DNA of 64,000 bases from Myroides marinus (GTDB lineage Bacteria > Bacteroidota > Bacteroidia > Flavobacteriales > Flavobacteriaceae), in NCBI RefSeq assembly GCF_900109075.1, contig NZ_FNYS01000018.1, positions 1-64,000 of the forward strand, read 5' to 3'. The position numbers were made by a program, and so were the translations under genes. Below are positions 8,918 to 17,468 of this stretch, piece after piece. The first letter of the stretch is position 1; each line of letters begins with the position of its first letter. Below the pieces are notes generated by a model, which worked only from the letters and a program-made list of their open reading frames with translations, was not told where the DNA came from and ran no database searches.

Positions 8918-10114
8918 ATGAAAAAGTCAATTATATTTTTATCCCTTGCAACAAGTATTCTTTTGTTTAGTTGTAAGAAGGATGAAACTGAAAACAAAGA
9001 GGAAAAAGTAACTACTGAAGCTAATGCTAAAGAAGAGACTAACACTAATGTCAAAGAAGTAGAGCTTAATGAGGCTCAATACAGCGCATCTAAAATACAG
9101 TTAGGTCAAATACTTCAAAAAAACTTAAGTGATGTAGTACGTATCAATGGTACAACTGAATTACCTGCTCAAAGCCAAGCTGATGTGTCTTCTTTCTTAA
9201 GTGGTACGATTACTAATATTAATGTAAACCTAGGTGACTATGTAAAGAAAGGACAAACTATAGCGACTATAGATAGTCCTGAATACATTCAGCTACAAGA
9301 AGAATACATTATCTCTAAAAACACATTAGAGTATCTAGAATTAGAATTTAAACGCCAGCAAACACTAAGAGCTGAGAATGTAAACTCTGAAAAGACATTT
9401 CAGAAGACTAAATCAGACTTAAACATAGAGCGTGCAAGATATCAATCACTAAGCAATAGACTGAGTTTAGTAAACTCTTCCCCAAGTTCTATTTCTAAAT
9501 CATTACGTATTGTATCTCCTATATCTGGAAACATAGCAACTATCCCAGTTAAGATAGGTACAAACATAATGGCAGGGCAATCTTTATTCACCATAGTAGA
9601 CAACTCGCAAATACACTTAGACTTATTAGTATACGAAAAAGATATGCCGTATATCAAAGTGGGTCAAAAAGTATCGTTCACATTTACCAATATTGATAAG
9701 TCAGAAGTAACTGCTACTATTTTTAGTATCAACAAATCTTTTGAACCTGGAACTAAGACCGTTTTAGTTCACGCTAATATTGATAAAGTACCTGAAACAT
9801 TAATTCCTGGCCTATATGTAAATGCATTGGTTCACATAGGAGAGAAAACAGTAGATGCTCTACCTAATGAAGCGATAGTTAAAGCAGATGGCCGTGAATT
9901 TATCTTCATACTAGAAGATGCACACGAAGAAGAAGGTGGTAAATCATATCACTTCCAAAGAATAGAAGCAAAAACAGGTGTATCAGAACTAGGATACACA
10001 CAAGTAACTATCTTACAACAAGTCCCAAAAGATAGTCAAATAGTATTATCTGGCGCATATTATATCCAAAGCCATTTAATCAAAACTGAAGGTGGCGGAG
10101 GCCATTCTCACTAA
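8918..10114 (+). CDS. CusB-type periplasmic adaptor lipoprotein (HlyD/MFP family)
   Basis: This 398-residue protein begins with a lipoprotein signal (ILLFSCKK, lipid-anchored Cys 19) and an acidic linker. The core has the adaptor order: lipoyl half-motif GTITNINVNLGDYVKKGQ (about 94-111), a short helical hairpin (about 125-180), the second lipoyl half SPISGNIATIPVKIG, then beta-barrel and membrane-proximal domains. It would bridge the CusA pump and its TolC part across the periplasm. The C-terminus ends in GGGGHSH, a possible extra metal ligand. It is the last gene of the operon, ending at a bidirectional terminator. Confidence 0.9.
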   Translation: MKKSIIFLSLATSILLFSCKKDETENKEEKVTTEANAKEETNTNVKEVELNEAQYSASKIQLGQILQKNLSDVVRINGTTELPAQSQADVSSFLSGTITNINVNLGDYVKKGQTIATIDSPEYIQLQEEYIISKNTLEYLELEFKRQQTLRAENVNSEKTFQKTKSDLNIERARYQSLSNRLSLVNSSPSSISKSLRIVSPISGNIATIPVKIGTNIMAGQSLFTIVDNSQIHLDLLVYEKDMPYIKVGQKVSFTFTNIDKSEVTATIFSINKSFEPGTKTVLVHANIDKVPETLIPGLYVNALVHIGEKTVDALPNEAIVKADGREFIFILEDAHEEEGGKSYHFQRIEAKTGVSELGYTQVTILQQVPKDSQIVLSGAYYIQSHLIKTEGGGGHSH

Positions 10115-10139
10115 AATTCTCACTAATACCAATTACCTA

Positions 10140-10168
10140 AAAGGCTGTCTCCCCGGACAGCCTTTTGT
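10140..10168. terminator. Bidirectional terminator between cusB-like gene and prmC
   Basis: Stem AAAGGCTGTC/GACAGCCTTT with a 6-base loop lies between the convergent adaptor gene and prmC, with a short T run on the plus side and an A run on the other. Confidence 0.85.
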
Positions 10169-10194
10169 TATTTGAGTATATTTTACTTTGTATC

Positions 10195-11040
10195 TTAATT
10201 ATGCTTAATAGCTTTAATCATTCTATCATTACCTAACATATCTTTTCGCAATTCTACATCTACAAAAGAGTGTGATTCAAAAAGAGCTTTTGTCTCTTCT
10301 CCTAGATATTGATTGATTTCATAGAATAGCATCCCTCCTTCTTGTAGGTTGTCATTAGCTAGTTGTGCTATCTTTCTATAAAAGATTAAAGGGTCATTAT
10401 CTTCTACAAATAAAGCCAGATGAGGCTCATAGTCTAATACATTATTTTTAATCTCTACTTTCTCTAGATTGCGGACATAAGGAGGATTAGATACTATGAT
10501 ATCATATTTATCTTTAAGGGTATCTAATGCTAATACATCTTGGAGTATCGTTTCTACAGACACATCATTCTTTATTGCATTATTCTTCGCAGTTTCTAAT
10601 GCTCCGACAGACACATCCATTAAAGTAACTCTAGCCAGTGGTAATTCATTGGCTAAGGTAATTCCTATACATCCACTTCCTGTTCCTATATCTAGAATAC
10701 GGATAGGTTTAGATTGATCTACACTATTGATAATCCACTCTACTAATTCTTCTGTTTCTGAACGAGGTATTAGTGTATGTTCATTTACTGTAAAGGTCAA
10801 TCCGTAGAAATAAGCATTTCCAAAGATATACTGTATTGGCTTTTCCTTTACTAATTCATCTAATACAGATTCCCAAACCACTGTTTTCGTAGTTTCTAAG
10901 TTAGGATTCATCATTAAGTCTATTCTTGTTTTTGCCTCTATCTCTTCAAGGGCAATTAAGAAAAGTTGCTCTGCCTCCATACTATCATATATAGGAGTTA
11001 GCATATCTTTAAAACAAGTTTGGTAATACTTTATCTGCAT
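10195..11040 (-). CDS. prmC: Release-factor glutamine N5-methyltransferase
   Basis: PrmC (HemK) methylates the Gln of the GGQ motif in RF1 and RF2, using S-adenosylmethionine. The 281-residue protein shows the N-terminal helical domain ending in IPRSETEELV (about 91-100), the cofactor loop DIGTGSGCIG (about 117-126) and the catalytic NPPYV (185-189). Length is normal for the family. It is divergent from ribD, an order I recall from other Flavobacteriaceae. One of its substrates, RF2, is encoded 9 kb away in this window. Confidence 0.95.
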   Translation of the reverse strand: MQIKYYQTCFKDMLTPIYDSMEAEQLFLIALEEIEAKTRIDLMMNPNLETTKTVVWESVLDELVKEKPIQYIFGNAYFYGLTFTVNEHTLIPRSETEELVEWIINSVDQSKPIRILDIGTGSGCIGITLANELPLARVTLMDVSVGALETAKNNAIKNDVSVETILQDVLALDTLKDKYDIIVSNPPYVRNLEKVEIKNNVLDYEPHLALFVEDNDPLIFYRKIAQLANDNLQEGGMLFYEINQYLGEETKALFESHSFVDVELRKDMLGNDRMIKAIKHN

Positions 11041-11070
11041 AGTTATTATATTAAAACAAATGTTTTAGCG

Positions 11071-11078
11071 TAATTTTG
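11071..11078 (+). promoter_or_regulatory. -7 element TAATTTTG upstream of ribD
   Basis: This TAnnTTTG match covers the TTG at 11076 that could otherwise be taken as the ribD start. Transcription from here would begin near 11085, so translation must start downstream, at TTG 11103. Confidence 0.45.
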
Positions 11079-11102
11079 TTCAAAGATACATTATTATCAA
11101 TT

Positions 11103-12146
11103 TTGGAAAGACACGAATTATATATTTCTCGCTGTATTCAACTAGCCTTACAAGGAACTTATGCTGCTATGCCTAATCCTTCTGTAGGAGCTGTAGTAGT
11201 ACATAACGGCCGTATCATAGGAGAAGGTTTTACATCTCCTTATGGAGGACCACACGCAGAACCTAATGCTATAGCTTCTGTAAAAAATCAAGAACTGCTC
11301 AAAGAAAGTACTCTATATGTGAGCCTTGAGCCGTGTAGTCACTTTGGTAAAACTCCTCCTTGTTGTGATTTAGTTATCGAAAAACAAATACCTAAAGTAG
11401 TTATTGGTACAGTAGATCCATTCGCTAAAGTATGTGGCAGAGGAATACAAAAAATGCGCGATGCAGGTGTCGAGGTAATTGTAGAGGTATTAGAAAAAGA
11501 GTGTCAAGAGAGTAACAAACGCTTCTTTACCTTTCACAATAAGAAACGTCCCTATATTATTCTAAAATGGGCAGAGTCTCAAGATGGTTTTATAGCTCCT
11601 ATTACAAGAGATACACACAGACCTTTCTGGATATCAAATACTTATTCTAAACAACTCGTTCACAAATGGAGAAGTGAAGAAATGGCTTTTTTAGTAGGTA
11701 CCCAGACAGTGCTTAGTGATAATCCCTCTTTGACTACCAGAGATTGGTATGGTGATAGCCCTATTCGCGTCTTCTTAGATAGAAGTGGTAAGATAGATCA
11801 TACATTTAGTATCAAGGCCGAAACTGTCAAGACAATCTGTATTACTGCGGATCAATCCTTAGTATCTACAGAGAACTTAGTCTATGAATATGCAGACTTT
11901 ACAGATAACTTACTTCAACAAATTATAGATATATTGTACAAACACAATATTATGTCTGTTGTTATTGAAGGAGGGACTCAAACACTGCAGAGTTTTATAG
12001 ATGCTAAGTTATGGGATGAGGCAAGAATATTCACTGGTGAAACAATCCTAGGTAATGGTATTGCTGCTCCAGTTCTAACCGAATTTGATAACGCAGTAAA
12101 ACATCGTATTTTAGACAACGAATTAAGAATAGTATACCCTAAATAA
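11103..12146 (+). CDS. ribD: Bifunctional riboflavin deaminase/reductase RibD
   Basis: RibD carries out the second and third steps of riboflavin synthesis: deamination of the pyrimidine intermediate, then reduction of its ribosyl chain. The zinc deaminase motif is HAEPNA (51-56) with PCSH...PPC (Cys 78 and 87); the reductase half starts about residue 148 (YIILKWAESQDG) and includes NDNPSLTTR-like and GGTQTL cofactor motifs. I place the start at TTG 11103, giving MERHELYISRCIQLAL, which matches the usual N-terminus; an in-frame TTG at 11076 lies inside the -7 promoter element. The protein is then 347 residues. Its stop overlaps the start of the next gene as TAATG. Confidence 0.92.
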   Translation: MERHELYISRCIQLALQGTYAAMPNPSVGAVVVHNGRIIGEGFTSPYGGPHAEPNAIASVKNQELLKESTLYVSLEPCSHFGKTPPCCDLVIEKQIPKVVIGTVDPFAKVCGRGIQKMRDAGVEVIVEVLEKECQESNKRFFTFHNKKRPYIILKWAESQDGFIAPITRDTHRPFWISNTYSKQLVHKWRSEEMAFLVGTQTVLSDNPSLTTRDWYGDSPIRVFLDRSGKIDHTFSIKAETVKTICITADQSLVSTENLVYEYADFTDNLLQQIIDILYKHNIMSVVIEGGTQTLQSFIDAKLWDEARIFTGETILGNGIAAPVLTEFDNAVKHRILDNELRIVYPK

Positions 12147-12775
12147 TGGCAGAAGCATTAGATTCATATAAAACAATAAGTCAACCAACTGAAGAAGTAT
12201 TATACAAAGAGAAAAATAGTAAATTCTTTGGCTATGCATTTCCTATACAACATGAAGATGAAGTAAAGGAAATTATAGACCGCATTAAGAAAGAACACTA
12301 TAATGCTCGCCATTGGTGTTATGCTTTTCAGCTAGGTGCAGAACAAGTGTATTATCGTGCTAATGATGATGGAGAACCTAGTAATACAGCTGGAGCTCCT
12401 ATCTATGGACAAATACAATCATATGACGTTACAGACATACTTATAGTAGTCGTTCGTTACTTTGGTGGTATAAAGCTAGGTGTAGGTGGATTAATCACAG
12501 CTTATCGCGCTGCTGCTCAAATGGCAATGGAAGAAGCTGACATCATAGAAAAGACTATTGATAAGAAGTTTAAAGTTCGTTTTGAATACAAGGATATGAA
12601 CAACGTTATGCGTGTTATCAAAGAAAAAGATCTAAACATACTTAACCAAAAAATGGAAATGAGTTGTGAGATAGAACTTTCTATTCGCAAAAACGAATAT
12701 GAACAAGCTCTAGCTGCTTTTGTTCCATTCTATGAAGTAAAAGTTATTCAGGAAACAGATAAGGACTATCTATAA
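12146..12775 (+). CDS. YigZ/IMPACT family protein
   Basis: This 209-residue protein has the UPF0029 core: KNSKFFGYAFPI, HYNARHWCYAF, NDDGEPSNTAGAPI and VVRYFGGIKLGVGGL (about residues 20-120), then a C-terminal domain like that of elongation factor G (about 140-209). Eukaryotic IMPACT regulates the kinase GCN2, but the role of bacterial YigZ is unsettled; binding to nucleic acid or ribosome-related work has been suggested from structure. It is translationally coupled to ribD by a one-base TAATG overlap, so both are made together. Confidence 0.9.
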   Translation: MAEALDSYKTISQPTEEVLYKEKNSKFFGYAFPIQHEDEVKEIIDRIKKEHYNARHWCYAFQLGAEQVYYRANDDGEPSNTAGAPIYGQIQSYDVTDILIVVVRYFGGIKLGVGGLITAYRAAAQMAMEEADIIEKTIDKKFKVRFEYKDMNNVMRVIKEKDLNILNQKMEMSCEIELSIRKNEYEQALAAFVPFYEVKVIQETDKDYL

Positions 12776-12894
12776 ACATCTCTAATCTATACCTATAGCA
12801 ACTAATAATTACAGAAAAATATACTCTTCTGTTGATTCAGTACAAAAAAAATACTATTGAGTTAGATTATTACTTTTTTAGACCAAAGCATATT

Positions 12895-12902
12895 TATATT
12901 TG
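12895..12902 (+). promoter_or_regulatory. -7 element TATATTTG for the alpha/beta hydrolase gene
   Basis: This perfect consensus match lies 16 bases before the ATG at 12919, implying a very short leader. No clear -33 TTG is seen. Confidence 0.45.
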
Positions 12903-12918
12903 ACAAAAATATACAGCT

Positions 12919-13953
12919 ATGCGTTGGAAGATAATCGCAGTTATCCTGGTTACCTTTACGATTATATTCTTCTATTTTTTCTTATTAGGTAGTCAAGACT
13001 TTGATACAACCGATACGAAACAAAAAGAAGTACTATTTCATTCTCAAGGTGATGAGTTATCTGCTACTTTATTTATGCCTAAAAAAGGAATACTCAAAAG
13101 TACTCCTGTAGCTATATTTATTCACGGAGATGGTCCACAAAACAGAACATCTAATTCGGGATATCTACCAATAATACATCACCTACTTAATCAAGGAATA
13201 GCTGTTATGACTTGGGATAAAAAGGGTATAGATAATAGTAAAGGTAATTGGCTAAAACAATCAATATCTGATAGAGCAATAGAGGCTAAAGACGCTTTTA
13301 ATTATCTAGTGGAACGCGAAGGTGTGTCACCTGATTACATAGGTTATTTGGGTTTTTCTCAAGGAGGTTGGGTGATTCCTAAAGCAGCTATTCTTACTCG
13401 TCCTGCTTTCTCTGTTATTATTGGAGGGGCAGTTAATTGGATGGATCAAAGCGCCTATTATACTCATAAACGTCTAGAAGCCGAGGGATATCCAGAAGAA
13501 CTTATAGATATAAAAGTAGATTCTATACATAAGGCGGACAACAAATTATTCTGCGACTTTAACGATAGCCTAATACAACAATCTGAAATAGAGAAAGACA
13601 GATTTTTATTTATAGCCCGTAATTTTAAAGCTGATGCAAGTAAAGATCTAGAGAATATGCAGGGACCATTACTAGCATTATGGGGAGAAGATGATTTAAA
13701 TGTACCTGCTGAGATTAATGCTCAGCTATATAAAGAGCATACGTCTAATAGAAAGGATAATATGTCTGTTATAAAGATATATCCAAAGAGTACACATGGT
13801 TTACTAAAGTCTAGTTTGTTTAACTATCAATTAGAATCACAATGGCCGCAGTGGAAAGAATGGTTATTTATATTTCATGGACGAAAAGCATATACAAAAG
13901 ATGCTTTGTTTGATATTTCTTATTTCATTCTACAGCAAAATAAAAAGATATAA
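12919..13953 (+). CDS. Membrane-anchored or exported alpha/beta hydrolase
   Basis: The 344-residue protein starts with a long hydrophobic segment (about 4-24, IIAVILVTFTIIFFYFFLL) acting as signal anchor. The hydrolase fold follows: IHGDGPQNR (about 69-77, oxyanion loop), nucleophile elbow GFSQGG (Ser 148), acid LWGEDD (about 256) and KSTHG (His about 294). It resembles the dienelactone-hydrolase/acyl-peptidase-like esterases annotated in many Bacteroidota; substrate unknown. The active domain would face the periplasm. It has its own promoter element and shares a bidirectional terminator with the convergent gene. Confidence 0.82.
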   Translation: MRWKIIAVILVTFTIIFFYFFLLGSQDFDTTDTKQKEVLFHSQGDELSATLFMPKKGILKSTPVAIFIHGDGPQNRTSNSGYLPIIHHLLNQGIAVMTWDKKGIDNSKGNWLKQSISDRAIEAKDAFNYLVEREGVSPDYIGYLGFSQGGWVIPKAAILTRPAFSVIIGGAVNWMDQSAYYTHKRLEAEGYPEELIDIKVDSIHKADNKLFCDFNDSLIQQSEIEKDRFLFIARNFKADASKDLENMQGPLLALWGEDDLNVPAEINAQLYKEHTSNRKDNMSVIKIYPKSTHGLLKSSLFNYQLESQWPQWKEWLFIFHGRKAYTKDALFDISYFILQQNKKI

Positions 13954-13985
13954 AAAAAGCAGTAACTAATGTTACTGCTTTTTTT
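13952..13985. terminator. Bidirectional terminator with 14-bp stem
   Basis: A7-GCAGTAAC and GTTACTGC-T7 pair around a 4-base loop between two convergent genes. The plus-strand stop codon lies in its first bases. Confidence 0.9.
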
Positions 13986-13998
13986 ATGCTATTTTGAC

Positions 13999-14739
13999 TT
14001 ATTGATCTAGTCCTACAAAACCTACAAAATCTGTATATTGTTGAGCTAAATACAATTGAAAGCTTTCTGTTCTTTCTACTTTTATCTTGTCATAACTAGG
14101 TTGAGCCACTAGGTAGTATAAGAAAGCATCTATTCTATCTTCAGGTACTTTCATATCTTGTAACAGTTCTTCTCTAGTGTAATCTTCATAAAACTTCTGC
14201 ACTTTCATGTCAAGTTTTTCGTAGATAATATCTTGTTTATCTTTCTTCTTCTGTCCCGAAATCATATTTACTAATGCATCAATACTAATTCCCATTCCGT
14301 AATTAGATGTAGAAGCAAATACTGTATTATTCTTTTTGTACTTACGTTCAGCACGAGTCATTCCTTTATTAGTAACTCCTTCAAAGAAATCATCTCCAAA
14401 GTCTTTACGCACAATAACAATCTCTTCTAAAGCTTGTCCTTTCTTAGTCATTAATACATTGAATCTACTAGCCTTCAGATCCTCTGAACCTATTATATAA
14501 TTTACAGAAGCAAGTTTCTTATCTGAGAAATGAATAGTATCACCAATAGCAGCCTCTACCATAAAGTATCCACGGTTATCTGCCTTAGTTAATTCACCAC
14601 TTCTTTTATTCTTAATTGTAACAGGTGTCACTTTTCCATCATAAAGACGCACTCTACCATCGATTAATTGTGGCTTCTGTGCAAATGTTCCAATAGAAAA
14701 TAAGGTTCCTAAACCTAATAGCCAATATTTCGGTTTCAT
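13999..14739 (-). CDS. Secreted protein with carboxypeptidase-regulatory-like domain
   Basis: This 246-residue protein has a signal peptide (residues 1-20, ending TFAQ) followed by a small beta-sandwich like the CarboxypepD_reg domain at the start of TonB-dependent receptors (IDGRVRLYDGKVTPV..., ...DNRGYFMVEAAIGDTIHFS..., about 26-75). The rest (about 100-246) is helical with the string GDDFFEGVTNKGMTRAERKY and is found as an uncharacterised tail in flavobacterial homologues. I infer an outer-membrane-associated or periplasmic role; function unknown. It is monocistronic between a hydrolase and a thioesterase gene. Confidence 0.72.
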   Translation of the reverse strand: MKPKYWLLGLGTLFSIGTFAQKPQLIDGRVRLYDGKVTPVTIKNKRSGELTKADNRGYFMVEAAIGDTIHFSDKKLASVNYIIGSEDLKASRFNVLMTKKGQALEEIVIVRKDFGDDFFEGVTNKGMTRAERKYKKNNTVFASTSNYGMGISIDALVNMISGQKKKDKQDIIYEKLDMKVQKFYEDYTREELLQDMKVPEDRIDAFLYYLVAQPSYDKIKVERTESFQLYLAQQYTDFVGFVGLDQ

Positions 14740-14878
14740 AAATTAAATCTTTTTGTAAATATAATTATTTGTTTTCAGTAATACTCTCCTAAGCGGAACT
14801 CTTTTCTCAATATTTAATTCACTTAGGAAACTATAAACTTTCTATCACTATCAATAATGTAGCCAAATTAACTCCTTA

Positions 14879-15286
14879 TTATAAATCAATAGTTGCTATT
14901 TTATCAACAACGTATTGTGGAGCAGCCATAGGTCTACCTGTTTCCATATTCACAAATACCAAAACTGAATTACCTGTTGTTAATAAATCTCCATTCTGAT
15001 TATACAATTCGTAGTCAAATTCTATCTTCACAGAAGTCATCTTTTTAAAGATGGTACGTATGGTTAAATCATCATCATAATAGGCAGATTTTTTGTAATT
15101 CATTGTTAGTGAAACAACTGGAAGCATCACTCCTAAATCTTCCATTTTCTTATACGAAATTCCTAAATTTCTAAGCCACTCAACTCGCCCAATTTCAAAG
15201 TATTGCGCGTAGTTTCCATGGTACACAACCCCCATTTTATCGGTCTCCGCGTAACGTACACGAACGTTGTAATCAAAATATTTCAT
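14879..15286 (-). CDS. Acyl-CoA thioesterase, YbgC/4-hydroxybenzoyl-CoA thioesterase family
   Basis: The 135-residue hot-dog-fold enzyme carries the family motif RYAETDKMGVVYHGNYAQYFE (about 10-30, with the catalytic Asp in the TDxMG turn) and the usual GRVEWLRNLG helix. It would hydrolyse acyl-CoA thioesters in the cytosol; in some bacteria YbgC works beside the Tol-Pal system, but no tol genes are present here. It is divergent from dnaA across a 190-base gap. Confidence 0.88.
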   Translation of the reverse strand: MKYFDYNVRVRYAETDKMGVVYHGNYAQYFEIGRVEWLRNLGISYKKMEDLGVMLPVVSLTMNYKKSAYYDDDLTIRTIFKKMTSVKIEFDYELYNQNGDLLTTGNSVLVFVNMETGRPMAAPQYVVDKIATIDL

Positions 15287-15475
15287 AATCTCTCTAATAA
15301 AATTTGTGAGTTATTTTTTTTCTTATACTTAACAAATTATTTTAAACTTTGCAATGACAAAAAGGTTTTTTTATCCCAAAAATTGTTCACATATTTGCCA
15401 CTGTAATAAGAGGCGCTTTTCTCCCCTTGAAAATCTCCTCAAAAGTAGTAACTGTTTTTATAATTCTAACCTAAA

Positions 15476-16915
15476 ATGCACGATAATACAATTAAGTCAG
15501 CAGAATCTGTATGGAATAATTGTCTTGAATTCATAAAGGATAACATCCAAGAACAAGCATTCAAGACATGGTTCATGCCTATCGAGGCTATTGAGCTTAC
15601 AGAGAATGCTCTTTATATTCAGGTGCCTAGTAAGTTTTTTTACGAGTGGTTGGAAGAACACTATGTAAAAATCCTAAAAGTTGCCCTAACTAAACAGTTA
15701 GGACCAGACGCTAAATTACTGTATAAGATCCAAATGGAAAAAACCAGTGGAGCTAAACAACCTTATACAGAACAATTACCAAGTACACAAAGAGGTCCTG
15801 TAAAACCTCAAGAGTTAGATGTACCTATCCAAAACAAAAATCCAGAATTAAAAAACCCTTTTGTAATTCCTGGAATCAGAAACGTAAAAATAGAATCACA
15901 ATTAAATTCAAATTATTCATTTGATAACTTCTTAGAAGGTGATTCAAACAGATTGGCGCGTTCTGCTGGTATGGCTGTAGCTAATAAGCCTGGTGGAACT
16001 TCTTTTAACCCATTACTTATCTTCGGAGGTGTAGGTTTAGGAAAGACTCACTTAGCTCACGCTATCGGTGTAGAGATTAAAGAACTTTATCCAGAAAAAA
16101 CTGTATTGTATATTTCTGCTGAAGTATTTACTCAACAATATATTGACTCTGTTCGTAAGAATACACGTAATGACTTTATCTACTTCTATCAATTAATAGA
16201 TGTACTTATTGTCGATGATATTCAATTCTTATCTGGTAAGTCTGGTACACAAGATGTGTTTTTCCATATCTTCAACCACCTGCACCAAAATGGTAAACAA
16301 GTAATTCTTACTTCTGATAAAGCACCAGTAGATATCCAAGATATCGAACAACGTCTTTTATCTCGTTTTAAATGGGGATTATCTGCAGAGATATCTCACC
16401 CTGACTTTGAAACAAGAGTAAAAATTGTTGAAGGAATATTATTCCGCGATGGAGTAAATATGCCTAAAGAAATAATCGAATATGTAGCTAAAAATGTTAA
16501 CTCTAATATTAGAGAGTTAGAAGGTGCTATCATTTCATTAATTGCTCAATCTTCATTCAATAAGCGTGAAGTAACAATTGACTTAGCAAGACAAGTTGTT
16601 GAGAAGTTTGTGAAGAGTGTTAAGAGAGAAATCTCTATTGATTATATCCAGAAGATTGTTTCTGATTATTTCCAAATGGATACAGAAACGCTTCGTTCTA
16701 AGACAAGAAAGAGAAACATTGTACAAGCTAGACAACTAGCTATGTTCTTTGCTAAAAAATACACTAAATCATCTTTAGCAACGATTGGTTCACAAATAGG
16801 TGACCGTGATCACGCTACAGTATTACACGCATGTAAGACAGTTGATAATTTATTAGAAACGGATAAGGAATTCAAAAAATTCCACGATGATATAAATATT
16901 AAATTCAGTATGTAA
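15476..16915 (+). CDS. dnaA: Chromosomal replication initiator DnaA
   Basis: DnaA melts the replication origin. The 479-residue protein shows domain I (ESVWNNCLEFIKDNIQEQAFKTW-type start, about 10-85), a short linker, the AAA+ domain with Walker A GGVGLGKT (184-191) and Walker B IVDDIQF (about 245-251), sensor region LLSRFKWG, and the C-terminal DNA-binding domain with GDRDHATVLHA (about 442-452). It is full length. Its TAA overlaps the ATG of the phosphatase gene downstream. The 190-base upstream gap has only two imperfect DnaA-box-like sites, so I do not call an origin here. Confidence 0.97.
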   Translation: MHDNTIKSAESVWNNCLEFIKDNIQEQAFKTWFMPIEAIELTENALYIQVPSKFFYEWLEEHYVKILKVALTKQLGPDAKLLYKIQMEKTSGAKQPYTEQLPSTQRGPVKPQELDVPIQNKNPELKNPFVIPGIRNVKIESQLNSNYSFDNFLEGDSNRLARSAGMAVANKPGGTSFNPLLIFGGVGLGKTHLAHAIGVEIKELYPEKTVLYISAEVFTQQYIDSVRKNTRNDFIYFYQLIDVLIVDDIQFLSGKSGTQDVFFHIFNHLHQNGKQVILTSDKAPVDIQDIEQRLLSRFKWGLSAEISHPDFETRVKIVEGILFRDGVNMPKEIIEYVAKNVNSNIRELEGAIISLIAQSSFNKREVTIDLARQVVEKFVKSVKREISIDYIQKIVSDYFQMDTETLRSKTRKRNIVQARQLAMFFAKKYTKSSLATIGSQIGDRDHATVLHACKTVDNLLETDKEFKKFHDDINIKFSM

Positions 16916-17370
16916 TGACAAAGGTATTGATGGTTTGTTTAGGCAATATTTGCCGTTCGCCTTTAGCAGAAGGAATATTACAATCAAAGCTTTCATTAGA
17001 AAGTTTTTTTGTTGACTCTGCGGGTACAGGTGATTGGCATATAGGTAGTCAACCAGATAAACGATCAATAGCTGTTGCTAAAAAATACAATATTGATTTA
17101 ACTACTCAACGTGCGAGACAGTTTAAAGTAAAAGATTTTGACACTTTTGACCGAATCTATGTAATGGATAGATCTAATTACGACAATGTAATTAAACTAG
17201 CCCCTACTAATGAAGCTAAAAGTAAAGTAAAACTTATCTTAAACGAAATCACACCTGGTCAAAATGCAGAAGTACCAGATCCTTATTTTGGTGGAGAAGA
17301 CGGTTTTGAACACGTTTACCAATTACTGGACGAAGTTTGTAATGTAATAGCCAAAGATTTAAAATCTTAG
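16915..17370 (+). CDS. Low-molecular-weight protein-tyrosine phosphatase
   Basis: The 151-residue enzyme has the P-loop VCLGNICRSP at its N-terminus (nucleophile Cys 8, Arg 14) and the general acid in VPDPYFGG (Asp 122), both intact, unlike the truncated relative at 310-639. Family members remove phosphate from protein tyrosines, in bacteria often those of polysaccharide-export kinases. It is coupled to dnaA by a one-base TAATG overlap and followed by a terminator, so its expression follows the replication initiator. I know this gene pair from other Flavobacteriaceae. Confidence 0.92.
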   Translation: MTKVLMVCLGNICRSPLAEGILQSKLSLESFFVDSAGTGDWHIGSQPDKRSIAVAKKYNIDLTTQRARQFKVKDFDTFDRIYVMDRSNYDNVIKLAPTNEAKSKVKLILNEITPGQNAEVPDPYFGGEDGFEHVYQLLDEVCNVIAKDLKS

Positions 17371-17382
17371 ATATATGTAAGT

Positions 17383-17418
17383 AAAAGGAAGAAAGTCATT
17401 TTCTTCCTTTTCTTTTTT
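17383..17418 (+). terminator. Terminator after dnaA-phosphatase operon
   Basis: Stem AAAAGGAAGAA/TTCTTCCTTTT with a 7-base loop is followed by CTTTTTT. It lies 13 bases past the phosphatase stop. Confidence 0.88.
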
Positions 17419-17468
17419 GTACTAGTCTTTATTTTTACCTTTGTCTTTTATATCACAGATTAAATAAA

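Noticed and set aside
15287..15475. Replication origin upstream of dnaA
   Set aside because: Only two imperfect DnaA-box-like sites (TTATCCCAA at 15371 and TTGTTCACA at 15383) and no cluster or clear unwinding element; a nearby dnaA alone is not enough.
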